Shown: positions 23,601-32,282 of the stretch, piece after piece
Layout of the letters: each line of letters opens with the position of its first letter
How positions within the stretch are numbered: position 1 is the stretch's first letter
From: Schistosoma haematobium
Taxonomy: Eukaryota > Platyhelminthes > Trematoda > Strigeidida > Schistosomatidae
DNA: 64,000 bases
Assembly (NCBI RefSeq): GCF_000699445.3
Contig: NC_067198.1
Coordinates: 29,763,536 to 29,827,535 of the forward strand
Direction: 5' to 3'
The notes under the pieces: model-generated
Told to the model about the DNA's origin: nothing
Seen by the model: the letters and a program-made list of their open reading frames with translations, nothing else
Database searches by the model: none
Program-made: the position numbers and the translations under genes

Positions 23601-26600
23601 CTTGTGAATAAAGGCAATATCGAGGCAATATGCACAGTATATACATATGCCAATAAGTGACTGATCAACTGTAGTGCTAAACATCAATGGGTAGATTGAA
23701 GTAAAGTATACCAAGTGAATTTATTGAACCTGGAAGCACTGGACGGCCGTTTCGTCCTATTGTTTTTTTAAATTATTACTTATGGTTTACTTTCTAATAA
23801 TTATTTACGCACTACAATACTGTATTCATCTTCTCCTTTGTTTCTTCTTCTTACATACACGTTCTTATTATTATGACATAACTGTAGAAAACACTCAATG
23901 ACTGTTAGACCTATAGTTTAAATAATTTGGAAATCGACTTAATAATAGAGATATTAACCAATGTTTTATGATCTTACTTTCTCTTATGATATCGTTTTTC
24001 ATCAGTTACTCTTATACTAATCAGTCTATAAAATTAATTTATTTGTAACAATTATCAGATAAGAATCATAAAATCGTCAGACTACTTTTATTGACGTAAA
24101 TCTTGTCCATATTCATCGATAAAATGATACTTAGACTAGAGGGGAAGAATGAACAGTCATGATCAAGTGTACAGGATTAATAAATAGCACTAGAATACAA
24201 GATTTGACATTATATGAGCTGTACTGGCAAACAAAGGCAGCATAGATTAGTAGTAACTTACGTCAGATAATTTCTTTGAAACAACCTGTAACCTGTGAGA
24301 GATTTGATATCTATCCGAAATTAAATGTTGTAGACAAATATAAAAATGGATTCATTTTTCAAACTGTAATCAAGAATTTGTTAGTTTCCTAATATAACAT
24401 AAAGTAATATCGTTATTACTTGTTATGAATTTCCAAACATACTTGTAACTGTGTATAGGTCTTATTTCTAATGCCATACTTTATAAAAATAAGACCTTAA
24501 TGGATCGTATATAGATTTCGTAGTAGATATTTATTACTTTAACTGCTTGTGTAAAGAAAAAAGATCAAAGGACTTTTTATAATACATTGACTGCTAAAGT
24601 AGAAACATGGATAGCTTTTAAATAATAATAATAATAATGGTAAGCCATAAATGTTTGTACTTTCAAAAAATATATCTAAATGAGTGTTATTAATAGATCT
24701 GTATTTTTGTGAGTAAAATTCCTATTAAACGTAACATTCATGAACACAATTACCAATATTTTTCGTATAATGATACTAAATGATACATGCAATAAGTATT
24801 AGTGAATCAAATAACACTTTGAATAAATAGAAAACGATAATCGATTTGTTTAAAGGGTCATAAATAGTTGGTGTGTCAACCGCATGTTTATAAAATCAAC
24901 CACGAAAGAAAATTTCATCAAAATAAATTATTCAACATACGTAATTACGTAATCATACAGTAATAATATTTGTTTTGTGTAAGTATGTAAAATATTATTC
25001 TTGTTAATACCAAGGACCGCAAATGGTCAGTGTTTTTCTCGCCGTAACTCCACACTGAGCAGATCACCTCAACAGTGCTATCAATTCACAAGCTCTTAAG
25101 TAAAGAGATAGATCATTTTCAGTCCTTAAGATTAAAAACGGGGAAATTTAAACCCTTACAGATAAAGTAAAATTCATTCCCATTGCAAAAACTAGTGGTT
25201 ATCTTGACTCAGTAGGTAAGTGGATAACGTCCTGAGTGCTTGGAGAGAAATGTACTCTGTTTGGTGTGAATGTCAACACTGGGATACAGTAAATCCATAT
25301 GATAACTGCCAAATTGGACAAAATGTGCATCCTAGATTCACCTATTAGTCACTATCCAACTTTATTTAATGACATTTATCGCCTAACAAATTAGATTTAA
25401 TTACATTATTTTTACTACATATTTACATGTTTTTGGACATTAACACCGTTGGATGCCGGCTCAGTGGTCAAATAGGTTAAGCGTTCGCATGTGATACTGG
25501 AGGCCATAGGTTCGAATCCCGCGAGCGTGATCGTGGGTGCGCACTGCTGAGAAGTCCCGTAATAGGACGAAACGGCTGTCCAGTGCTCCCAGGTTTCCAA
25601 TGGTGGTCTAACATCAGTCGGTTCAAGATCTCAGTCAGTAAGTCAATAATCTCCACAATTCTATACTGATAAAAAAATGATTGGTCATAGTATTAGAAAA
25701 TAATTATGTTTTAATTAGTTTCACTCTTCTTTTGATGACAGAAAAATAAGCAATTTTGAAATGGGAAAGTTTTGTAGCTTAGGTAGATTGTTGATACAGC
25801 TAGTTCAACTGACAGGAATGATTTAATTAAGAAACTTTGATTGTTAGTCTAAACAGCATTACCAGGACCTACTTCAAGTGAAAATAACTTTTATCAAATT
25901 CATCTCGTAAGTGCTATAAAAATTGTTTATGATAAGTTCATGTATGACTGGTTGTCATTTTCACCTGTTTCTACTATCTTATTTAATTATTCTATAGGTT
26001 GCTTTTAGACTGTATTGATTTAACCTGTTTGTATAAGCTAAAATGCTATTTCTATTTTGATATATCATTTATTATTAAGTCGACCTAAATATATTGCTTC
26101 TTTAAATTCTGTAGGATTTTTGAACTTCTTTTAGTTATAATGTTTGCGTTTTACTAATCGAATTCGTATCCGTACTTTTTATGGGAAACAAACGATTTTT
26201 AAATGCTGGAAATACTGTGACATTCATTCATATAGCCCATACTACATCTGAGACTGATGAGTACATTTGTTTAAATTAAAAGCGCAAAAGTACGAATCCC
26301 TTAAACTAATAATATACGTTGTCTAGCTCAACACTTATATATCTGTTTTTGTCTTTCAACATATTGTACATTTACGTATAATTTTATTTAAAATTTTAGT
26401 CCAGTCCCGAAACGAATGAATTAATAAATCCAATTCTGGATAAAGCTATCTACGTTGAACCATATGGATTATTGATTGTTGGCAATTTTATGCTAGCGTT
26501 CTTGAATTTATCACGTAAGCCATCATAAATGTATAAATTTTTATTACAAATCATAGAAATCATCAAAGAGTTTCATTAAATTGGTTCAAAGTGATTCCCC

Positions 26601-29600
26601 CACACACACACATACCACAAAAAACAACAACCATATTTTTTAGTAGGGATTTGGACAATACTTCAGTCATCTCTTGTTGTGAAGCTCTTCAGCATAAATC
26701 AAACAAAAGATCTTGAAAGAATTGATCTTGAGTTCTTTCCCACTTGTAAGTAACAATGATATCAATCAGTGTGTTAATTTGTCTTACTACAATCACTATA
26801 ACTTTCTATGTAGAAAAAAAACATACAATGAAATAACTACAATATTTGATTTATAAAAAATTCATTATATTTTCCAAAATATAAAAGGTAGTTCTAATTT
26901 ATTCCAGTGTACTTTATTTGTTTTACCAGAATGTTAACCTTCTATCTATATAGAAAACCATCTACAAGCTACCTGTATATATAGTTTGTCACTGTATGTA
27001 TTAACTAATTATACTAATACAATATAATTTATAATAGGATATATTTTGTAGGCAAATAATTAAATATAATGAGAATTTCTGGTATCACTTTACATATTAT
27101 TATGGTTCATAGGTTTTCATAATTACTATCATAAGCAAAATACTGTTACTTCTGTTTTGTTATTTTTGACAAAATATCTTACAGCTGAACTATGTCATAG
27201 ATTATTTTAAATGTTTATATGGAAAGAGAAATAAACTTTTTGATTAGAATTTATACGCCTATATGTGGGACTGCCAAATAAAAGGGAAACTTAAAAATAA
27301 AGCTATTAATCGTCTATTTATCGATTGTAAAGTATATTTTGGTTCTATGAAATAGTATTACCTTTAAATGAGATTCGAGGTGATGTTTTTTTAGTAAATA
27401 CTATCGTGGAATAAAGTGTAGATCTAGAACTTTCCACTTGTGATTGTTATTACTTGTGGCCTGAGTGCACTGTTAATGTATAATGTAACGATACCGCCAA
27501 TTAAAGAGCAGTAAATTATCGATCGGACCAGTGACGCATAAAACCCGTACGAGCAGTCTATAATACTTAACGGTCCTGCTTCTTGCCTAGCCCAGTCAGT
27601 TAAATCCAGAACACAAACCTCAGCCTCTGCGATATGAATTGTTTATTTCAAACATACTGAGTTTACATACCAACCAGACGGACCATATCGTACCATAAAA
27701 TAGGAAACAACATTTGTACAAGAATTAGCCAAATGTGGCTGTGAATGTGGAAGGTAGTAATTAATATACAGGGCATAATTCAAGAATGGTAAATCGTGTA
27801 ATAATAGTCCATAGGTCAAAATAGAGCTCATAATAAGAGAGACATGAATATGATGGTTTAGTCAGTTAACAATTATACGAGAAAAATATACGTATAGTAT
27901 TGATCCATAAATGGATCCCAAAAGTTACCATTCATTATGCTTATCGGGACATAACACTGATAAATTGAGTTGTTTTAAAATTATTCCAATGCTTTACTCA
28001 CCTCATTATTTTTATCTTTTGTTAAGCATATTTATTTGTTAAAGTGTTTGTATTTTCATTAGATCAAAGAACATTGGGAATTTCTTGTTGCTCTCTGAGA
28101 CATCTAATTGACTGAATAAATAGTTAATTACTTATTTAACCATCTATTTCATACTTAAATAATGATTATTTTGTTATTACTCTTTTTCCTGGTCATCATT
28201 GATTTACCTTGAGTTGAATTCATTCTATTCACTAAATGTTTATGATACTTTAAGTTACTACTTTGTATTTACATTTCATATAAATACAGAATATCAGTAA
28301 GATTAAACTAAACAAATATTACTTATTCAAAGTGTTGAACTAAGGTTGTTTTACTCATGACTTGAACCTTTCATATATGTATATTCTGATTAAACTAAAA
28401 AGCTAATTTTAAAAGTAACTAAGAAAGCATTTTATTAAAGTTTTCAAATTATCGAAGTGGGACTAATACAAATCTATAGTAAACTAGTGTTGGAAGTCCC
28501 CTGAGACGTTGAATGTAAACTTACTACTATTTATTCAAGTCTGAAGACATTATGAAAATGGATTTTATAGTAATGTATGTTTTATTAAAATTATCAATCG
28601 CTCATAAGTAGAACAGATAAATACGGTTATTTCATACTTGAATCCATCAATAATGTCTGGATAACCATAAATATGACATATACTCATTTTAAGCAATTAA
28701 TAAATAGTATCGTATATTGAGTCTATTGAAATTTAATAATACATGAACTCTTGATTTAGTATGCACATGAGTAATTAGTCATTATTTAAAATTATTTCCA
28801 TTTAACTGAACATTTTCGCTGTTTTATGTATTTCTATTTACAAAATATAATCTAATCAAAATTGATAAAAAAATATCTGTCAATGTTACAATATATTAGC
28901 AATTTAAAAAACTACGAGATAATAGTAGGGCGGTAAAAATAAAACGTCATTAAATCGATAAAGTTAATTAGTTTTATTGACAAACAGATAATACATTTTT
29001 CCGTTCTTTGATTTCCGTTCTTGAAATCATGTTTTTTATGGTCTATTTATTTATTGTTTGAGTTCATGAGTCGATTGAAGCTAGACCATCATGGAAAACC
29101 TAAAAGCAGTGGACGGCCGTTTCGTTCTAGTATGGAACTTCTCAACAGTGCTCATCCATGATCTCGCCCCATGGAATTGGAACCCAGGACGTATCGGTTT
29201 CACGCTTCAATTTATTTGTTGAAATAAAGTCGTATTTTATAGTACGCTTGAGCGTTTAAAAATACTTTCAAAAGTGTACGCTTACTTTCCACTGAATGAT
29301 TAATTTTTCTCCATCTTTTGCTTTTACTGGATCACTTACTTGATATACCGCCTTCGAAGTAGACTGTAACCTTATTCTTGTTGTGTTAATGTCAAAAAAC
29401 TTAAATATTAAACGTGAAAAACGATTTGTTACACTTTCAGAGTCATATTACTTTAATAATAGCCGCCACCATACGTTTTATACAAGAAAAGTAAATTGAT
29501 TTCTAATTTACAAAGTAATTTAATTCAATATATAACTCCCTTAATAATAATAATAATCCTTTTCTAATTCTGTTTGTTATACAACAATCATAGTTTCTCT

Positions 29601-32282
29601 CACTGCAACAAAATGTAATACTTTAAGTGTAATTTATTATTATTTTTGTACAAATTCTCAAAAACCACAAAAATCATTATTATAATCTTTCAAAAAAATT
29701 GTTTTTATATACCAGGCAATTCAATTGGTATTAACGGTCTGAAGGCCTTATTAGAGGCAATTACATATCAAGTGAATTTATTAAATGTTGAAAATGCAAC
29801 AACAAACTTGGGCACAGGAATTTTAACTTTGTTATTTGATGTAAGTAAATAGATAGTTCCTTCTAGTTGTTTAGTGTTTTTTGTTTCTTTTTAATTCACC
29901 GGGTGGGTATACAAGTTGATAGTAAGTATACAATTATTTCTTGAATTGAATAGTTAAAAAAATACTTTTTATTTTGTGTTCTATTTATGTTTATCAATTT
30001 AAATATGCTCTGAAGTTCATTTTCCGACTTACGTTGTCTGGCAGTATCAAATATTTAATTGAAGAAATATTATAATATCACTAAGTAAATAGTCCATATT
30101 TGTTGAAACTGAATATCCCAGTTAGTAATTGTTCATTTATAGGTTGAACTACATTCACAATATTTAATGTTTATAATCTTCTTAATTCAGTGACCTTCAT
30201 TAGCCGTATCTCATAATCATTAGAGAATAGATAAGACTAAAAAACTGTGAATTTAATTCATAATTTCTACTTTGTGCAGACTTTTTTTACTTAAAGATAT
30301 TCTCGAAAAATCTGTCAATAGTGTGATGAAACTTTATGTTAAAAAGGATTCTATCGTCTTTCAACTGATAATCGGACTATACTTCAAACAACAGTAAACA
30401 AATAAACAGACAGTTAATCGACAATGATTATTGTTTTCGTGTTGCATAATTTCATATAATATGTCTACTACTGTAATGATCGAAAACACCAGTGGGGAAA
30501 ACTAGACGTAATCAAATATAAAATCACAGAGTCTCCTAGTAAAATCTGAGAACCATACAGTAAATACTTCATTTGCAAAATGTTAATCATTTGTCTCAAA
30601 CTTGATAGTTCCTTCGTTTTCATACCGATCACTATCTGTTCTCGTTCTTTTCTGTTCGGTTTTCTTAGCATTCTGCCTCCAGGTGATACATACTACTTGC
30701 ATTTAACGAAGTCAGTAGCGCACACCGTACTACTAACACTGACAACGTTTAAACACAGTTCTCTACTCCATTCTCAATAATTGTTACTGAAAGGGTAGAT
30801 ATCTCTAAGATAATTTTATCTACGCTTCAAACCTATATTAACATCGATTGAAGAATACTACTGAGTGGCAACTTATAACTCTTGATGTATAAGTTAGTAA
30901 TGTGAATCACTGGATTTTGCCTCATCGGTCACGAATTATAAGTTATCGGAGAGGCCTGAGTTTTCTGAGTTCATTCCATTGCTAGGTTATGGATGTTCAC
31001 CGCTGTAGACCGCCATACTAAGATGAAATAGTTGTTCAGGACTTCTTGATTTTCTATGGATCTTTAAATAAAATCAATCGGTAATGCAAGCTATAAGCTA
31101 ATTTATATTATGATACAATACGCTGTTCAAGTCATACTGTTTACATGTCTGAGCATAGATATATGTAACAGAATTAGAATTTATGTCAGACTTGTTAGTA
31201 GTTCATTGCTTAAATTTTATACATAGAAATTAGGCAAGTACGAGAATAAGTTTCATTATAAATTTAGTAACATTGAAAGAAACATCATCACTAATTAACA
31301 TTACAAACAATGTAAGCAAATGATGAAGAATATTCACAGCTTAAATGGATTCTTTTGATAATGTCGAATCTTCTCAGCTAAACAATTTAATTTCGAAATT
31401 TAGATTTTCATTTCAGAAAATAACTATTTATTTCATAATCAATATGTATTAAAGTTTTTCACGTACATACTTTAGTAAACATCATATTTGTAGATAATAA
31501 CAGACTGATGAATTGCAGTCTTAAAAACACTCGATGGGAAGATACAAGCCAAACAATACCAAGTGAATTTAAAATCTAACATTGTTCAGTTTACTTTTTA
31601 TATATAATAATAAGTAACAATTTCAGTAATATATTTTTAAATTAATAGTTATGTACTTTAGTCAAGCCATTATAATTTACTAGTATAGGGGTTGTGAAGA
31701 TTATTAAGTTTTTGATTGAGATCATGAACTGATTGATGTTAGACCACCTTTGGAAACCTGGAATCACTGGACAGCCGTTTCGTTCTGTTGTGGGAACCCC
31801 GCGAGCGGGATCGTGGATGTGCACTGCTCAGGAGTCCCACAACAGGACGAAACGGCCGTCCAGTGCTTCCAGGTTTCCAAAGGTGGTCTAACATTATTCG
31901 GTTTATGATCTCAATCAAAAACATTATAATTTAAGCAGATGATTAAAGAAAAAGATTATCATTAAGATAATATCTATTTCACTAGTAATAATTTACTATT
32001 TTGATAAAATATTCAACAAAACAAAACAAACCATTTTACTGTGAATAGGAAAAACTATAATTTTTTTTCTTTTTCACCTTAATTAATTGAACTGGGATCA
32101 TTTATTTTAATTTCCTATTTGATCCTTGTTATATTTTATTACAGAATAATACATTCAATCAAGATTGTGAAATAATAACATCAATTAATGAACTTCTAGC
32201 ATCACGTGATCCTACAACAAGAAATATAAATAATGATAAGAACTTGGATTCAGAATTATCGAATTCAAATGTAAAGTTATGA
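7486..32282 (+). CDS. LRRC71: LRRC71-like leucine-rich repeat protein, 3' part (7 exons)
   Basis: Exons 7486-7608, 11088-11163, 17045-17122, 19795-19886, 26400-26514, 29716-29840 and 32145-32282 join in frame with matching phases (0-0, 0-1, 1-1, 1-0, 0-1, 1-0, 0-stop) and give 248 residues. Residues 1 to about 120 are a Ser/Lys/Asp-rich, probably disordered linker. A repeat with LNLSRNSIGINGLKALLEAI follows, then a degenerate repeat and SINELLASRDP before the stop. From memory of human LRRC71, a Lys/Ser-rich insert before a final LNL..N.I...GL repeat and an RDP ending is the same order; this was not aligned. The upstream repeats must lie before 7486 and were not found, so the gene is 5'-partial. 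LRRC71 is linked to cilia and sperm axonemes. The alternative is another RNI-type LRR protein. Confidence 0.75.
7724..7805 (+). repeat. Family B right terminus
   Basis: Ends with GACTCATGAGTTCAACTATT then CTACAATCTCCACAAAACCC, which is the reverse complement of the left end seen at 686-720. It gives the outer end of the family. Confidence 0.6.
10315..10432. repeat. Inverted repeat (foldback, MITE-like)
   Basis: The left arm 10315-10350 and right arm 10394-10432 are imperfect reverse complements, with CAATATTGTTCTTAAT pairing with ATTAAGAACAATATTG, around a 43-bp loop. No coding content or clear target duplication. Confidence 0.6.
10716..10862 (-). mobile_element. Family B left arm with decayed hammerhead
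   Basis: Begins GGGGGTTTCGTGGAGATT and carries, on the minus strand at 10803-10848, GCACTG, a shifted core ATGAAGA, GTCC/GGAC, GAGA in place of GAAA, and CAGTGC. Stem I still pairs perfectly, but the catalytic core is broken. Confidence 0.6.
11088..11163 (+). CDS. LRRC71: LRRC71-like exon (b), linker
   Basis: Acceptor TTTTATTTAAG, donor AAAAAAG|GTAATT, phase 0-1. It encodes an Asp/Ser/Lys-rich stretch (DIDSSKDDKSGGKGKKSDSS). Confidence 0.7.
11511..11811 (-). pseudogene. Merlin (IS1016-like DDE) transposase fragment
   Basis: The C-terminal part of a transposase. TTGVHTNNIEAMWSRLKEI matches the family motif NxIExxWxxLK near the third acidic residue, followed by a hydrophobic C-terminus (DDFLYCIHYDF). 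Upstream in the same frame, near 11760, a stop replaces the expected Trp in the D-W-RAY motif. The N-terminal half and the first two acidic residues are not seen, so the copy is inactive. Confidence 0.65.
11872..11876. repeat. 5-bp LTR target duplication GTTTT (left)
   Basis: Matches 12376-12380 exactly, flanking the solo LTR. Confidence 0.65.
11877..12375 (+). mobile_element. Solo LTR (family II), 499 bp
   Basis: Begins TGTTAGGTCCCGATAAGC and ends AAGTTATAACA (TG...CA ends), with the perfect 5-bp duplication GTTTT. A TATA-like GTATATAAAC lies near 12150. No internal region is present, so it is a solo LTR left by recombination, inserted in a Merlin element. A reverse-orientation relative is at 27445-27956. 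Confidence 0.8.
13745..13905 (+). mobile_element. Family B SINE, 3' part, degenerate hammerhead
   Basis: The stretch GTTCGAATCTTGCGAGGCGG (remnant B box) is followed by a hammerhead-like ACACTGATGAGGACC, GGACGAAACGGCCGTC and CAGTGC, then CTTCCAGGTTTTCCATAGTGG. The stem I/core junction has lost bases relative to other copies. Confidence 0.6.
15235..15420 (-). repeat. Degenerate family B-like SINE
   Basis: On the plus strand ACTCAAGACCTGATTTCGC and CAGTTAACATTTAAGC correspond to the antisense tRNA-like head of family B, preceded by TTTACACTACGGACTGATC, a lead sequence also seen near 9520 and 40262. Confidence 0.45.
15910..16110 (+). mobile_element. Family B SINE, degenerate hammerhead
   Basis: Starts near TTAACACCGTTGGATAC with A box CTCAGTGGCC and B box TTGGATTCGAGCC. 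The ribozyme region GCACTACTAAAGAG...GGACGAAAGG is mutated in the core. The tail CTTCCACGTTTTCAATGG is present. Confidence 0.65.
17045..17122 (+). CDS. LRRC71: LRRC71-like exon (c), acidic linker
   Basis: Acceptor AATTTAATTTAG, donor AATAA|GTGAGG, phase 1-1. It encodes an acidic stretch (DEMSIEESESENEIQEESS) after splicing from exon (b). The choice of donor is supported by phase agreement with exon (d). Confidence 0.6.
17287..17605. repeat. Microsatellites (TTA)n and (TA)n
   Basis: TTATTATTATTATTATTATT near 17287-17308 and a TA run near 17570-17605, within the intron. Confidence 0.8.
18345..18800 (-). mobile_element. Candidate third tRNA-headed hammerhead repeat (family C)
   Basis: On the minus strand a tRNA-like A box (GATTAGTGGTAACG) and B box (GGATTGAATCC) are followed at 18369-18412 by CTGACGA, a weak stem II and GAAAC in hammerhead order. 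At 18528-18590 and 18741-18800 there are about 58-bp inverted arms (GTGTATCAGGTCT against AGACCTGATACAC). Confidence 0.5.
19795..19886 (+). CDS. LRRC71: LRRC71-like exon (d), GC splice donor
   Basis: Acceptor TTTTCTTATCTAG, phase 1-0. It encodes NQEQSRSSGKSKTGRNTRSA and ends ...DTERLE. The donor is GAG|GCAAGT, a strong GC-AG type site. Reading on past it gives a stop within a few codons. Confidence 0.65.
19935..20105 (-). repeat. Degenerate Sm-alpha-type SINE
   Basis: The minus strand keeps CAAATAGGACGAAAT followed by AGGTCCTGAATTTAC, a diverged copy of the Sm-alpha ribozyme half. The 5' core is lost. Confidence 0.5.
21394..21619. repeat. Large inverted repeat, about 100-bp arms
   Basis: Left arm 21394-21493 and right arm 21521-21619 are imperfect reverse complements, with CAGTCTCATGTTGG against CCAACATGAGACTG and TATCTTCTCATTG against CAATGAGAAGATA, around a roughly 27-bp loop. 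It lies directly upstream of an Sm-alpha SINE. Pieces of one arm recur at 2345-2440, 23620-23720 and 31500-31580 beside other copies. Confidence 0.7.
21655..21826 (+). mobile_element. Sm-alpha-type SINE with mutated hammerhead
   Basis: tRNA-like A box TAGCTAAGTGGATAAAGCG and B box GGGTTCGAGTCCC are well preserved. The hammerhead at 21758-21802 keeps CTGACGA and GTCC/GGAC, but has GGAA for GAAA and changes in stem III. It ends CACTGCTAGCCACC. Confidence 0.8.
22153..22160. repeat. 8-bp target duplication of Merlin MITE (left)
   Basis: GATGTTTT against GACGTTTT at 22438-22445, 7 of 8 bases identical. Merlin elements make 8-9 bp duplications. Confidence 0.6.
22161..22437. mobile_element. Merlin-derived MITE, 277 bp
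   Basis: Terminal inverted repeats AAGACTATAATTTATGGACG (left) and GCCCATAAATTATAGTCT (right) match the termini of the Merlin remnant at 11379-12508. The internal AATTTCGCGCTAAAATCC is shared with 12440-12460. There is no transposase, so it would depend on a full-length Merlin in trans. An imperfect 8-bp duplication flanks it. Confidence 0.75.
22555..23040. mobile_element. Inverted-repeat hammerhead retroposon (family B), second copy
   Basis: Same architecture as 686-1155. The left arm carries an antisense hammerhead (22611-22656), a tRNA-like section follows (GATTCGAACCCAGGACC, read antisense), then a middle region with TCTCACAACAGATCTAG, and an inverted right arm (22930-23040) with half a ribozyme (AGGATGAAACGGCC). 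The right end CTACAATCTCCACAAAACC matches the family terminus. Confidence 0.7.
22611..22656 (-). ncRNA. Hammerhead ribozyme, core intact (family B)
   Basis: Minus strand: GCACTA, CTGAGGA, GTCC...GGAC, GAAA, a poorly paired stem III AGG/CTG, cleavage after GTC, then CAGTGC. The core is complete. Stem I has one terminal mismatch and stem III is weak. Confidence 0.6.
23303..23325. repeat. (TA)n microsatellite
   Basis: Uninterrupted TA dinucleotides within the intron. Confidence 0.8.
23450..23730 (-). mobile_element. Sm-alpha-type SINE, near-intact hammerhead
   Basis: The ribozyme at 23474-23518 (minus) has perfectly paired stem I ATCCAG/CTGGAT and GAAA. The core reads CTGACAA (one change), stem II has one mismatch and stem III is altered. 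The tRNA-like head is decayed near 23550-23580. The SINE flank CCAAGTGAATTTA follows at about 23710. Confidence 0.7.
23725..23765 (-). repeat. Family B ribozyme 3' half
   Basis: Minus strand: AATAGGACGAAACGG, CCGTC, CAGTGCTTCCAGG. Only the 3' half of the hammerhead is present, truncated at a T run. Confidence 0.6.
25015..25375 (+). repeat. Degenerate Sm-alpha-type SINE and flank
   Basis: CTCAGTAGGTAAGTGGATAA is the A-box region. The ribozyme is reduced to CAAATTGGACAAAATG and the end is GATTCACCTATTAGTCAC. It is heavily mutated. Confidence 0.55.
25436..25640 (+). mobile_element. Family B SINE, single (not inverted) copy
   Basis: A sense copy from TTAACACCGTTGGATGCC, with A box GGCTCAGTGGTC, B box GGTTCGAATCCCG, hammerhead at 25541-25586 and tail GTTTCCAATGGTGGTC. 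It shows that the unit also exists as a simple tRNA-headed SINE, supporting tRNA-derived pol III transcription of the family. Confidence 0.75.
25541..25586 (+). ncRNA. Hammerhead ribozyme with one core change (family B)
   Basis: GCACTG, CTGAGAA (one base from CTGANGA), GTCC...GGAC, GAAA, CGG/CTG, cleavage after GTC, CAGTGC. Stem I is perfect over 6 bp. The core change probably reduces activity strongly. Confidence 0.6.
26400..26514 (+). CDS. LRRC71: LRRC71-like exon (e), start of LRR
   Basis: Acceptor AAATTTTAG, donor TCAC|GTAAGC, phase 0-1. It encodes SSPETNELINPILDKAIYVE and ends in the LRR strand FMLAFLNLS. The phase matches exon (d) and exon (f) exactly. Confidence 0.75.
27445..27956 (-). 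mobile_element. Solo LTR (family II), 512 bp
   Basis: The reverse complement begins TGTTATGTCCCGATAAGC and ends ACAAGTAATAACA, matching the LTR at 11877-12375 along its length. Flanks GTGAT and CTGAT form an imperfect 5-bp duplication (4 of 5). There is no internal region. Confidence 0.75.
29055..29185 (-). mobile_element. Family B arm with mutated hammerhead
   Basis: At 29106-29151 (minus): GCACTG, TTGAGAA, GTTCC...GAAC, GAAACGGCCGTC, CACTGC. Stem II keeps pairing by compensatory change (GTTC/GAAC), but the core has two substitutions. Confidence 0.6.
29716..29840 (+). CDS. LRRC71: LRRC71-like exon (f), LRR
   Basis: Acceptor TTATATACCAG, donor GAT|GTAAGT, phase 1-0. Spliced to exon (e) it completes LNLSRNSIGINGLKALLEAI, a ribonuclease-inhibitor-type LRR helix, and continues with LGTGILTLLFD. 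Confidence 0.8.
31700..31930. mobile_element. Palindromic pair of family B arms
   Basis: The halves 31706-31797 and 31833-31925 are inverted copies that meet at CCCGCGAGCGGG. The left is antisense (half ribozyme) and the right holds a sense hammerhead at 31821-31866 with perfect stem I GCACTG/CAGTGC, CGG/CCG stem III and GAAA, but core CTCAGGA (one change). The transcript would fold into one long hairpin. Confidence 0.7.
32145..32282 (+). CDS. LRRC71: LRRC71-like last exon (g)
   Basis: Acceptor TTTTATTACAG, phase 0, 45 codons and a stop TGA at 32280-32282. It contains SINELLASRDP, resembling the conserved end of LRRC71, then a Asn/Asp-rich tail. Confidence 0.75.
   Translation, partial: NNTFNQDCEIITSINELLASRDPTTRNINNDKNLDSELSNSNVKL

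Larger units (their letters stand above)
19887..26399 (+). other. GC-AG intron, 6.5 kb, SINE-rich
   Basis: Starts GCAAGT and ends ATTTTAG. It holds the Sm-alpha, family B, MITE and foldback copies described separately. No further exon could be supported. Confidence 0.55.
26515..29715 (+). other. Intron with a solo LTR and a SINE arm
   Basis: Contains a CA run near 26602, the family II LTR at 27445-27956 and a family B arm at 29055-29180. No exon is seen elsewhere. Confidence 0.55.
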
